From Acidobacteriota bacterium (lineage in GTDB: Bacteria > Acidobacteriota > Terriglobia > 20CM-2-55-15): DNA of 5,584 bases. Shown piece by piece: positions 1-5,584 of this stretch. The number at the start of each line of letters is the position of its first letter. Position 1 is the stretch's first letter. The position numbers were made by a program, and so were the translations under genes. The stretch spans positions 11,520 to 17,103 of the forward strand of contig QHXA01000094.1 in assembly GCA_003222755.1 (NCBI GenBank). The letters are read 5' to 3'. The notes below the pieces were generated by a model. The model had not been told where the DNA came from. It was given only the letters and a program-made list of their open reading frames with translations, and did no database searches.

Positions 1-32
1 GCGGATTCCGGCCTATCGTCTGCCAGACGTGA
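1..32 (+). CDS. 3' tail of an upstream gene (partial, unidentified)
   Basis: A reading frame open from the left edge (first full codon at base 3) ends at a TGA at 30-32, giving the visible C-terminus GFRPIVCQT. The TGA overlaps the GTG start of engB (29-31) as GTGA, the classic four-base stop/start overlap of translationally coupled genes. That overlap is the only evidence that this frame is coding. Ten codons are far too few to name a product. The other two forward frames are also open to the window edge, so this could be a chance frame. Confidence 0.3.
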   Translation, partial: GFRPIVCQT

Positions 33-616
33 AAATCAGTTCCGCCCGATTCATCAAGAGCGTAACGCGACCGGATGATTTTCCTCGAGATCAACGCGCT
101 GAAATCGCTTTTTGTGGTCGATCGAACATTGGCAAATCCAGCTTGTTAAACACTCTGACGAACACCCCCGGACTGGCTCGGACGAGTTCGTCTCCGGGAC
201 GGACCCAGACGATCAACTTCTTTCTGATCAATGACCGAATGTACTTTGTGGATCTCCCAGGTTACGGATACGCCAAGGCCCCAAAAGCGGTAAGGGAAAA
301 ATGGGGCCCAATGATCGAAGGTTATCTTCGAGATCGAGAACAGTTAAGGCTGGCTCTGATGCTGGTCGATAGCCGGATGCCACCGATGGATTCGGATGTC
401 CTCATGAAAGAATGGCTGGATGCGCACAGCATTCCAAACGCAGTTGTTTTGACGAAGGTCGACAAAATTTCACGAAACCAGTTAAGTCAAGCGCTTGGTA
501 CAAGCGCCCGGATGCTAAAAACCAAGGAGATAATTCCGTTTTCGGCAGTAACGGGTTCTGGAAAGGACCAAATCCTCACCCGGATTCGAGCTGCCATAGA
601 TCACATCCCACAGTGA
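29..616 (+). CDS. engB: Ribosome biogenesis GTP-binding protein YihA/YsxC (EngB)
   Basis: Small TRAFAC-class GTPase that in studied bacteria acts in late assembly of the large ribosomal subunit; cytoplasmic and usually essential. At 195 residues it has the normal family length. All G motifs are visible: G1/P-loop GRSNIGKSS (residues 30-38), the G2 region PGRTQTINFF (56-65) with its conserved threonines, G3 DLPGYG (75-80), G4 TKVD (142-145) and G5 SAVTG (172-176). The N-terminus MKISSARFIKSV followed by DDFP matches the usual start of the family, which supports the GTG at 29 as start although no clear Shine-Dalgarno is seen. The frame remains open to the left edge, so a longer form cannot be formally excluded. 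A GTGA overlap with a possible upstream gene suggests coupling. rho begins 13 bases downstream, so the two probably share a transcript. Nothing appears truncated or mutated. Confidence 0.96.
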   Translation: MKISSARFIKSVTRPDDFPRDQRAEIAFCGRSNIGKSSLLNTLTNTPGLARTSSSPGRTQTINFFLINDRMYFVDLPGYGYAKAPKAVREKWGPMIEGYLRDREQLRLALMLVDSRMPPMDSDVLMKEWLDAHSIPNAVVLTKVDKISRNQLSQALGTSARMLKTKEIIPFSAVTGSGKDQILTRIRAAIDHIPQ

Positions 617-629
617 GAAAAACCCACCT

Positions 630-1943
630 ATGAGTTCAAAAAAATTCGTTGCTCCGGATCGCCCAGAAGGCGCCGCCACTATGGACATTGCGCAGCTCAA
701 GGAAATGAATATTTCCGCGCTGACGCAGGTTGCCAAAGACCTCAATATTCAGGGAGCTTCCGGGATGCGGAAGCAGGAACTGATCTTCAAGATCCTGCAA
801 GCGCAGACGGAAAAGAGCGGCTTCATTTTCAGTGAAGGTGTTCTTGAAACGCTACCTGATGGTTTCGGATTCCTCCGAGCCCCAGACTACAACTATCTGC
901 CGGGTCCGGATGACATCTACGTCTCGCCATCGCAGATTCGCAAGTTCGATCTGCGAACCGGCGACACCGTTTCGGGACAGGTACGTCCTCCAAAAGATGG
1001 GGAACGTTATTTTGCCCTGATCAAAGTCGAAGCCGTCAACTTCGAGCACCCTGACGAGGCTCGCAATAAGATCTTTTTCGATAACCTCACGCCGCTGTAC
1101 CCCAGCGAACGGCTGAAGCTGGAAACACCGACCGGTAAGGACAACCTCTCCGCTCGCGTGCTCGACCTGCTTACGCCGATCGGAAAGGGACAGCGTGGTC
1201 TGATCGTGGCCCCGCCGCGAACAGGAAAGACGATGCTGCTGCAGACCATTGCCAACTCGATCACGGCCAATCATCCCGAAGTGATCCTGATTGTGCTGCT
1301 GATCGACGAGCGGCCGGAAGAAGTCACGGACATGCAGCGTTCGGTTAATGGCGAAGTCATTAGCTCGACGTTCGACGAACCGGCTTCGCGTCACGTGCAG
1401 GTTGCGGAAATGGTGATCGAAAAAGCCAAGCGTCTTGTGGAACACAAAAGAGATGTCGTCATCCTGCTCGATTCCATCACGCGCCTTGCGCGCGCGTACA
1501 ACACCATTGTGCCGCCGTCAGGCAAAGTGCTGTCGGGCGGTGTGGATTCCAACGCGCTTCAGCGGCCGAAGCGGTTCTTCGGCGCAGCGCGAAATGTCGA
1601 AGAAGGGGGCAGCTTAACGATCATTGCTACCGCGCTGGTCGATACCGGAAGCCGCATGGATGACGTGATCTTTGAAGAGTTCAAAGGCACAGGCAACATG
1701 GAAATCGGTCTCGATCGGAAGCTGGTTGATAAGCGCGTTTTCCCAGCGATCGACATCAATCGGTCCGGAACGCGTAAGGAAGAACTGCTTGTTCCTAAGG
1801 ATGAACTGAACCGAATCTGGATTTTGAGGAAGGTTCTGAATCCGCTGTCTACGGTCGAGGCAATGGAGCTTCTGCTGGATAAGATGGGCAAGAGCAAGAC
1901 TAACGCGGAGTTCCTGGCGTCGATGAGCGGCGGAGCACGGTAA
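630..1943 (+). CDS. rho: Transcription termination factor Rho
   Basis: Hexameric RNA-dependent ATPase/helicase that ends transcription of untranslated RNA. Residues are numbered from the ATG at 630 (437 aa). A Rho N-terminal helical domain lies at about 18-60. The cold-shock-like primary RNA-binding domain follows, with RNP1 DGFGFLR (77-83) and the YVSPSQIRKFDLRTGD segment (97-112). The RecA-like ATPase has a Walker A APPRTGKT (194-201), catalytic-Glu segment LIDERPEEV (224-232, E227), Walker B VVILLDSITR (276-285), Q-loop SGKVLSGGVD (297-306), R-loop RNVEEGGS (321-328) and arginine-finger segment RSGTRKEE (378-385, R382). All key residues are present. There is no large N-terminal insertion of the actinobacterial kind. 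The longest extent is given here. An in-frame ATG at 681 gives 420 aa, close to E. coli Rho (419), and has a better ribosome-binding site (AGAAGG at 665-670), so the true start may well be 681. Confidence 0.97.
   Translation: MSSKKFVAPDRPEGAATMDIAQLKEMNISALTQVAKDLNIQGASGMRKQELIFKILQAQTEKSGFIFSEGVLETLPDGFGFLRAPDYNYLPGPDDIYVSPSQIRKFDLRTGDTVSGQVRPPKDGERYFALIKVEAVNFEHPDEARNKIFFDNLTPLYPSERLKLETPTGKDNLSARVLDLLTPIGKGQRGLIVAPPRTGKTMLLQTIANSITANHPEVILIVLLIDERPEEVTDMQRSVNGEVISSTFDEPASRHVQVAEMVIEKAKRLVEHKRDVVILLDSITRLARAYNTIVPPSGKVLSGGVDSNALQRPKRFFGAARNVEEGGSLTIIATALVDTGSRMDDVIFEEFKGTGNMEIGLDRKLVDKRVFPAIDINRSGTRKEELLVPKDELNRIWILRKVLNPLSTVEAMELLLDKMGKSKTNAEFLASMSGGAR
665..670 (+). promoter_or_regulatory. 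Candidate Shine-Dalgarno for an internal rho start at 681
   Basis: AGAAGG lies 10 bases before the ATG at 681. The ATG at 630 has only a weak purine stretch (GTGAGA, 613-618) far upstream. Translation from 681 starts MDIAQLKEMNISAL, which resembles the N-terminus of typical Rho proteins. This site therefore bears on which rho start is real. Confidence 0.45.
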
Positions 1944-1949
1944 GGACAT

Positions 1950-2029
1950 AACGCGGACTAGAGCCACGCGACTACATACAAACGAATGTTCTCGGCCAAG
2001 TATGTAGTCGCGTGGCTCTAGTCCGCGTT
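1950..2029. terminator. Perfect 30-bp inverted repeat, probable bidirectional terminator between convergent genes
   Basis: The left arm (1950-1979) and right arm (2000-2029) are exact reverse complements over 30 bases (17 of 30 G/C), with a 20-base loop at 1980-1999. The repeat starts 6 bases after the rho stop and ends 2 bases before the stop of the opposing minus-strand gene, so it fills the convergent junction. A strong RNA hairpin would form in transcripts from either side, which fits a two-way terminator or 3'-end protector. Against a textbook intrinsic terminator, the stem is unusually long, it is not especially GC-rich at its base, and neither side has a long T run (only TTTGTT at 2028-2033 on the plus side). 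A dispersed palindromic repeat (REP- or MITE-like) is the main alternative. No flanking target-site duplication is evident. Confidence 0.7.
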
Positions 2030-2031
2030 TG

Positions 2032-2973
2032 TTACCGCAACTTTCGCTCGATTGTCGGCCGAAGATCCTTTAGCTTCTGCAACAGCTCCCCAGATTCATC
2101 AACCCGGACCGTCAGCGTCATACCACTGTCGCTGACCTGAACTCCGTCCAGCACGTGCAGCACGTCGGGCTGTTGTTTCGCCACCTGCATTTTTGCGACG
2201 GCGATCGCGCCGCGAATCAAGTCGCCAACGTTCTTGGCGCTTTCGGCATCACTGAAATTGCCGGTCGCACGCGCGTGAATGCCTGTATCGACCCGCATCT
2301 GGTACGTGCCGCTCTTCAAGGCCTTCAGCATTTCGACTGCGGGGGCGGGGCCTCGAACGCCAACAGTTCCGAGATCATTGATCGAAAAGTCACCGACTCC
2401 CCACACTTGATTTCCAGCTTCGATGGTTTGTATTGCCGCCACCAAATCGCTACGGAACGGGACGGAACCCGGCAGTTGCATCTGATCAATAGCCTTTTTC
2501 ACAGCATTGACCTGACCTAACAAAACAACGTTATCGAGAACGACGAAGGCGCTGTTTCCGTCGCGGTACAGGTTTTGGCCAAGGTAGGCCTCAGACTCTT
2601 TGCCTTTATCTTTCAAGAATTGCTCAACCTTGAATTTGTCGATGCGGCCTTGAACGACGGCGAACCCGTCCTGAGGCCCGACTTTCGCGAGCGTCACCTT
2701 GTCGATGTCACGCTGAGGGTCGATGCCTGTGGCGCGGGTGAACTCGGCGAGACCATTTGACACGGCAAGACTTCCATCCTTAGCGCGCAGCGCATCCTGC
2801 ACGAGCGGTGCATTTCGAAGGGCGGCGACATCGATGAAACCGACCCCTTGCGTGTCCGGTGGCAGGAATTTCAGACTGGCCTCGTCGATCGAAACGGTTG
2901 CCGCCGGGATCGTCGCGGTTGCAGCCCAGCCCATTGCGATCGCTATGATCGAAATGCCGATTACCCACTTCAT
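2032..2973 (-). CDS. Exported protein of unknown function, partner gene of ABC-2 transporter
   Basis: A 313-residue protein that I do not recognise as a named family. It begins MKWVIGISIIAIAMGWAATA, a short positive n-region followed by a hydrophobic segment and Ala-rich stretch, as in a Sec signal peptide or N-terminal anchor. The remainder is soluble-looking, with alternating beta-like segments (GFIDVAAL 45-52, GFAVVQGRID 103-112, SAFVVLDNVVLLGQV 141-155, VWGVGDFSI 190-198) and amphipathic helices. The two halves look loosely similar, each with a 'G-(F/V)-x-D' strand and a later helix, so an internal duplication as in DUF3352-type proteins is possible (inference). There are no cysteines or catalytic motif to suggest an enzyme. 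Start choice: the frame extends upstream to 3057 inside the permease gene, but ATG 2973 has AAAGGA (2988-2983) nine bases upstream and begins the signal peptide. The permease stop lies 2 bases before it, so translation is probably coupled. Confidence 0.82.
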   Translation of the reverse strand: MKWVIGISIIAIAMGWAATATIPAATVSIDEASLKFLPPDTQGVGFIDVAALRNAPLVQDALRAKDGSLAVSNGLAEFTRATGIDPQRDIDKVTLAKVGPQDGFAVVQGRIDKFKVEQFLKDKGKESEAYLGQNLYRDGNSAFVVLDNVVLLGQVNAVKKAIDQMQLPGSVPFRSDLVAAIQTIEAGNQVWGVGDFSINDLGTVGVRGPAPAVEMLKALKSGTYQMRVDTGIHARATGNFSDAESAKNVGDLIRGAIAVAKMQVAKQQPDVLHVLDGVQVSDSGMTLTVRVDESGELLQKLKDLRPTIERKLR

Positions 2974-2975
2974 GG

Positions 2976-3797
2976 CTAATAATCCTTTCTGGTGAAATAA
3001 ATCAGCGCACCGACATAACACGTCAGCGCAAAGACGGCCGAGGTGCCTAGAACCCAATTGATATCCAGCGGCCGGTTCTGGATCAGACGCCGCATTGCAC
3101 TAATGGTTTCGGCAGACTTGGGCACCAGCCAGTACAATGAACGAAAAATCTGCCGGTAGAGTTCCGACGAAAACGCCGGCGTAATCTGTTCGTGAGCGGC
3201 CAAGACCGGACTAAAGATGAGCATCGTGAATGCCACCAGGAGCCCCGCCGGTGCGCTCTCGGTTATTACCGAGACAATCATTACTACAGAAAACAATACG
3301 ATGAAGGCGAAAATCACCAAAATTGTCGACAGCGGGAACGCATTGTTCCAGACGTCGGCTTTCCATCCCAGCACCGCCCAAACGCCTAAAAACAAATATG
3401 CAGCATTGAAAGCCATAATGGACGCGCCACCAAGGAAACGCGCCGTGATGATACGCCAGCGCGGAATGGGCCGGCAAAGAAGGAGTTCAATGCTACCTTT
3501 TTGAAGCATCGTCGGAAACAGAGTCGAGGTCGCCATCAGTGCCAGAAAGAGCCCAAATGTTCCGATCACCATCGCAAGGCCGGACTGCAAATTCTGCACC
3601 CACTGCTGGACTGTGAATGCGGGAACGCGAACCTCATTGCCGAGGAAGGTCACTCCGCGCAGCACGCCATTGACGATATCCATGTTCAAGGTGAGACCGA
3701 TCGAGCCGATGATCAAGGTCGCCACGATGAAAAAGAAAAGGAACATTTTGTTCCGGAAGGATTCCTGAAACGTGTCCACGAAAATGCCAGGTCGCAT
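2976..3797 (-). CDS. ABC-2 type transporter permease
   Basis: Membrane subunit of an ABC-2 (NosY/NatB-like) transporter, 273 residues, within the usual range for the family. Six hydrophobic segments are visible at about residues 18-37, 72-93, 119-144, 156-178, 184-201 and 247-268. A short N-terminal amphipathic stretch (FVDTFQESFRNK) precedes the first helix. The segment KGSIELLLCRPIPRWRIITA (100-119) before helix 3 is the typical cytoplasmic coupling region of this family ('G-x-IE-x-LL-x-x-P-x-x-R'). Helices 1 and 2 are joined by a roughly 35-residue extracytoplasmic loop, and helices 5 and 6 by about 45 residues. The gene follows the ATPase gene after 29 bases and precedes the exported-protein gene by 2 bases. 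No strong Shine-Dalgarno is seen before ATG 3797, but this is the first methionine and it gives a complete family-like N-terminus. The transported substrate cannot be inferred. Confidence 0.9.
   Translation of the reverse strand: MRPGIFVDTFQESFRNKMFLFFFIVATLIIGSIGLTLNMDIVNGVLRGVTFLGNEVRVPAFTVQQWVQNLQSGLAMVIGTFGLFLALMATSTLFPTMLQKGSIELLLCRPIPRWRIITARFLGGASIMAFNAAYLFLGVWAVLGWKADVWNNAFPLSTILVIFAFIVLFSVVMIVSVITESAPAGLLVAFTMLIFSPVLAAHEQITPAFSSELYRQIFRSLYWLVPKSAETISAMRRLIQNRPLDINWVLGTSAVFALTCYVGALIYFTRKDY
2983..2988 (-). promoter_or_regulatory. Ribosome-binding site for the exported-protein gene, inside the permease gene
   Basis: On the minus strand AAAGGA lies nine bases before ATG 2973 and within the last codons of the permease (stop TAG at 2978-2976). 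It decides the start of the exported protein in favour of 2973 over longer in-frame extensions, and shows that the two genes are read from one message. Confidence 0.65.
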
Positions 3798-3826
3798 GCA
3801 ACTTGTGTCAGCCGCCGATTACACAA

Positions 3827-4747
3827 TTAGGGGGCGGCGATCCTTTCCATAAAGACGGATTCCAAACTCTTCTTCTTGAGCATTAACGATTCAATTTCGA
3901 CGTTTCTTTCGCGCAATGCATCAATCAAGCCATTTGCTGAAGCGCGATCCGGGAGTTGGATGCGGAAGTGTCCGTTCACGGCTGCAAACGTCAGCGTCTT
4001 CTCGCGTAACCACTGGCTGAGGCCTTCGCTCCCCGGCACGACCAACTCGTATCCGCCGCGGCTCGACGTTATGTCGGCGACGGTGCCTTGCTCGATGATC
4101 TCGCCCGACTTCATCACCGCAATCCGGTCACAGATCAATTCGATCTCGGCGAGGATGTGCGAATTGACAAAAACCGTCTTGCCTGCGTCCGCTAGTTCCC
4201 GGCAAATGGTGCGGACTTCTTTTCTTCCGAGCGGGTCCAGCCCATCGGTTGGTTCATCTAAGAAGATGAGATCAGGATCGTGTACTAGAGCCTGAGCAAA
4301 TGCGAGTCTTTCGTTCATTCCTTTCGAAAACTTAGAAACGCGCGTGTCTCGCCAACGCGCCAGCTCCAGTCGTTCGAGCCACTGCTCCGCGTTTTCGCGT
4401 ATTCGGTTGGGATCGCCCCCGCTAAGGCTGCCGTAAAGTCGTAACACTTGTATCGCGTTAAGATGCATCGGAAATCGCGGATTTTCTGGCAAGTAGCCCA
4501 CGCGACGCAGGATCGATCGATTCCGAATGGATTCACCCAGCAGGCGAACTTCGCCCCCATCAGCACGGGCGACGGTTAACGCGATTTTTATCAACGTGGT
4601 CTTGCCAGCCCCATTCGGGCCCAATAGTCCGAATACCGTGCCTGGGGCGACAGCCAGGTCCACCTGTTGAAGCGCGTGGACCTCTCGTCGGGACCACCAT
4701 GTCCGGAAAATCTTGGAAAGACTTACCGCTTCGAAGGCAAATTGCAT
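3827..4747 (-). CDS. ABC transporter ATP-binding protein (ABC-2 / NatA-NosF-like)
   Basis: Nucleotide-binding subunit that powers the adjacent permease; cytoplasmic, membrane-associated; 306 residues, normal for the family. Visible motifs are Walker A GPNGAGKT (43-50), Q-loop region GYLPENPRF (84-92, with Glu where many ABC proteins have Gln), signature FSKGMNERL (140-148, SKGM in place of the canonical SGGQ), Walker B LIFLDE (160-165), D-loop DGLDP (168-172) and switch His in VNSH (194-197). The GYLPE and SKGM variants are common in ABC-2 exporter ATPases and do not imply loss of function. The C-terminal region (about 230-306) is an accessory domain ending in KKSLESVFMERI, the usual tail of this subfamily. 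A short insertion FRTWWSRREVHAL (14-26) precedes the first conserved strand. First gene of the three-gene minus-strand operon; ATG 4747 is the natural start, with no good Shine-Dalgarno before it. Confidence 0.95.
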   Translation of the reverse strand: MQFAFEAVSLSKIFRTWWSRREVHALQQVDLAVAPGTVFGLLGPNGAGKTTLIKIALTVARADGGEVRLLGESIRNRSILRRVGYLPENPRFPMHLNAIQVLRLYGSLSGGDPNRIRENAEQWLERLELARWRDTRVSKFSKGMNERLAFAQALVHDPDLIFLDEPTDGLDPLGRKEVRTICRELADAGKTVFVNSHILAEIELICDRIAVMKSGEIIEQGTVADITSSRGGYELVVPGSEGLSQWLREKTLTFAAVNGHFRIQLPDRASANGLIDALRERNVEIESLMLKKKSLESVFMERIAAP

Positions 4748-4829
4748 GCCCCACTATACCGCACGGCCGAAGGCCCACGGAACCTTCCATAGTAAAGCCA
4801 CCCAGCCCGGCAGCCGATAAGAATGCTGG
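4748..4829. promoter_or_regulatory. Divergent intergenic region with promoters of the ABC operon and the glycosyltransferase
   Basis: These 82 bases separate the 5' ends of the two divergent genes, so they must hold the minus-strand ABC operon promoter and probably a plus-strand one. On the minus strand TATAGT (4758-4753) is a good -10 match only five bases before ATG 4747, a spacing compatible with a leaderless message. No convincing -35 lies 17 bases upstream of it (TCCGTG). On the plus strand only a weak CATAGT (4789-4794) is seen. Small GC-rich hairpins (GGCC-GAA-GGCC, GGAA-CC-TTCC) are too short to call as operators. Confidence 0.4.
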
Positions 4830-5584
4830 ATGGACCTGACAATCATCGTTCCAACTCGCAACCGAAATACCAGTGTGGTCGAGTGTGTTCTTGCACTTGA
4901 GCGCAACGAGGTTGACATCATTGTCGTTGACGATGCGTCCGAAGAACCCCTTGCTCTGCTATCGAAACGCGCCCGCGTCATCCGGCATGATCGACGCAGG
5001 GGTCGCAGTGCATCGATCAATACAGGTCTGAAAGCCGCCTTGCATGATCCTGTTCTCATCATGGACGACGACATCTACGCCGGGCCCGGTATGCTGGCGC
5101 GCCTGACCAAGGAATTTGCTGCTCACAAGCACTCGAAGCTTGGGCTGAAACCACGCGTAACGTGGGATCCGGACCTACCATTAACGCCCACGATGAAATG
5201 GATGGAAGCCGTTCATAAGTTTGCCTCGCCCATGTTGCTGTCGAGATCTTTCGTCCTGCAAAACGGCGGATACGATGAAAATTTCACGCGCCGCTTAGAA
5301 GATACCGAACTTGAATTGCGACTGGTCCAACACGGCTTGGAAATGCGCCGGATGGAATCCGCAGTGGGCTTCCAGCGCAATATCCTGAAGATCGTCGATT
5401 TGGTCGAGCGCGAATTCATGGAAGGCATTTCCGCCGTCTTCCTTCATGCCAAGTTTCCCCAATTCATGCCGCAAGTCGACAACATAGAGCTGCTCCTGAA
5501 AAATGAAGCTCAGGCGGCCGACGCCGAGGCCGCGGTGGAAGAGATCGCGGTGATGGAGAAAACGCAATCTTGCGAGCTCCCCGC
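4830..5584 (+). CDS. Family 2 glycosyltransferase (3' end beyond the window)
   Basis: Transfers a sugar from a nucleotide-sugar donor, probably in cell-surface glycan synthesis; the acceptor is not deducible. The frame from ATG 4830 is open to the window end, with 251 residues visible. GT-A fold motifs occur in order: TIIVPTRNR (4-12), IIVVDDAS (30-37), RRRGRSASINTGL (55-67), the metal-binding DxD VLIMDDDI (75-82, D79-D81), and the later NGGYDENF (145-152) followed by LEDTELELRL (156-165), which carries the ED acid pair expected for the catalytic base region. After about residue 220 the chain becomes Ala/Glu-rich and helical (QAADAEAAVEEIA), possibly a linker. No membrane helix is seen in the visible part. 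The start is well bounded because an in-frame TAA lies at 4818-4820 and ATG 4830 is the only start after it. Shine-Dalgarno support is weak. A solitary forward gene, divergent from the ABC operon. Confidence 0.9.
   Translation, partial: MDLTIIVPTRNRNTSVVECVLALERNEVDIIVVDDASEEPLALLSKRARVIRHDRRRGRSASINTGLKAALHDPVLIMDDDIYAGPGMLARLTKEFAAHKHSKLGLKPRVTWDPDLPLTPTMKWMEAVHKFASPMLLSRSFVLQNGGYDENFTRRLEDTELELRLVQHGLEMRRMESAVGFQRNILKIVDLVEREFMEGISAVFLHAKFPQFMPQVDNIELLLKNEAQAADAEAAVEEIAVMEKTQSCELP

Noticed and set aside
852..1445. 197-codon open frame on the minus strand
   Set aside because: It lies wholly opposite the well-conserved rho coding region. Its translation has no recognisable motif and is rich in Arg/His/Val as expected from a shadow frame.
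3501..3830. 109-codon open frame on the plus strand
   Set aside because: It is antisense to the permease gene. The charged His/Glu/Lys-rich translation is the usual shadow of a hydrophobic membrane protein.
3876..4295. 139-codon open frame on the plus strand
   Set aside because: It is antisense to the ABC ATPase gene, whose motifs are intact in the opposite frame; the translation is Ser-rich and motif-free.
3974..4619. Non-canonical signature (SKGM) and Glu in the Q-loop of the ABC ATPase as signs of a degenerate enzyme
   Set aside because: Walker A, Walker B, D-loop and switch His are intact, and these variants are common in ABC-2 exporter ATPases, so there is no reason to call it inactive.
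4761..4788. Small palindromes (GGCC-GAA-GGCC, GGAA-CC-TTCC) as an operator or attenuator
   Set aside because: Four-base arms in GC-rich DNA are expected by chance and nothing else supports a binding site.
5295..5567. 90-codon open frame on the minus strand opposite the glycosyltransferase
   Set aside because: The forward frame carries clear GT2 motifs through this region; the reverse frame has none.
1..5584. CRISPR array, tRNA/rRNA genes, insertion sequence or prophage genes
   Set aside because: There are no regularly spaced direct repeats, no tRNA- or rRNA-like sequences and no transposase, integrase or phage motifs; almost every base is assigned to a recognisable gene or a short intergenic gap.

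Overview
This is an ordinary-looking bacterial chromosome segment of moderate GC, packed with genes. It holds two complete forward genes at the left, a three-gene reverse operon in the middle, and a forward gene that runs off the right edge. No phage, transposase, CRISPR, tRNA or rRNA signal is visible. The Rho protein is of the compact Gram-negative type, with no large N-terminal insertion. Together with the style of the exported protein, its sequence reminds me of Acidobacteriota. That placement is a recollection of protein style, not a search result.

Left region (1-1943): a probable tail of an upstream gene overlaps the GTG start of engB (ribosome-assembly GTPase) in a GTGA junction. rho (transcription terminator) follows 13 bases after engB, so the two are probably co-transcribed.

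Convergent junction (1944-2031): the whole gap between rho and the reverse operon is almost filled by a perfect 30-bp inverted repeat (arms 1950-1979 and 2000-2029, 20-nt loop). It ends 6 bases from the rho stop and 2 bases from the stop of the opposing gene. It is the most striking non-coding element here and could terminate transcription in both directions.

Middle region (2032-4747, minus strand): an ABC ATPase, then an ABC-2-type six-helix permease, then an exported protein of unknown function. The permease-to-exported-protein spacing is 2 bases, with the ribosome-binding site inside the permease gene. The three probably act together at the membrane as an ABC-2 transporter plus an extracytoplasmic accessory, but the substrate cannot be read from the sequence.

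Right region (4748-5584): an 82-base divergent intergenic region separates the ABC operon from a family 2 glycosyltransferase, of which 251 codons are visible. There is no gene-free stretch over 300 bases. I did not find a convincing new biological system; the inverted repeat and the uncharacterised exported partner of the ABC transporter are the best leads.
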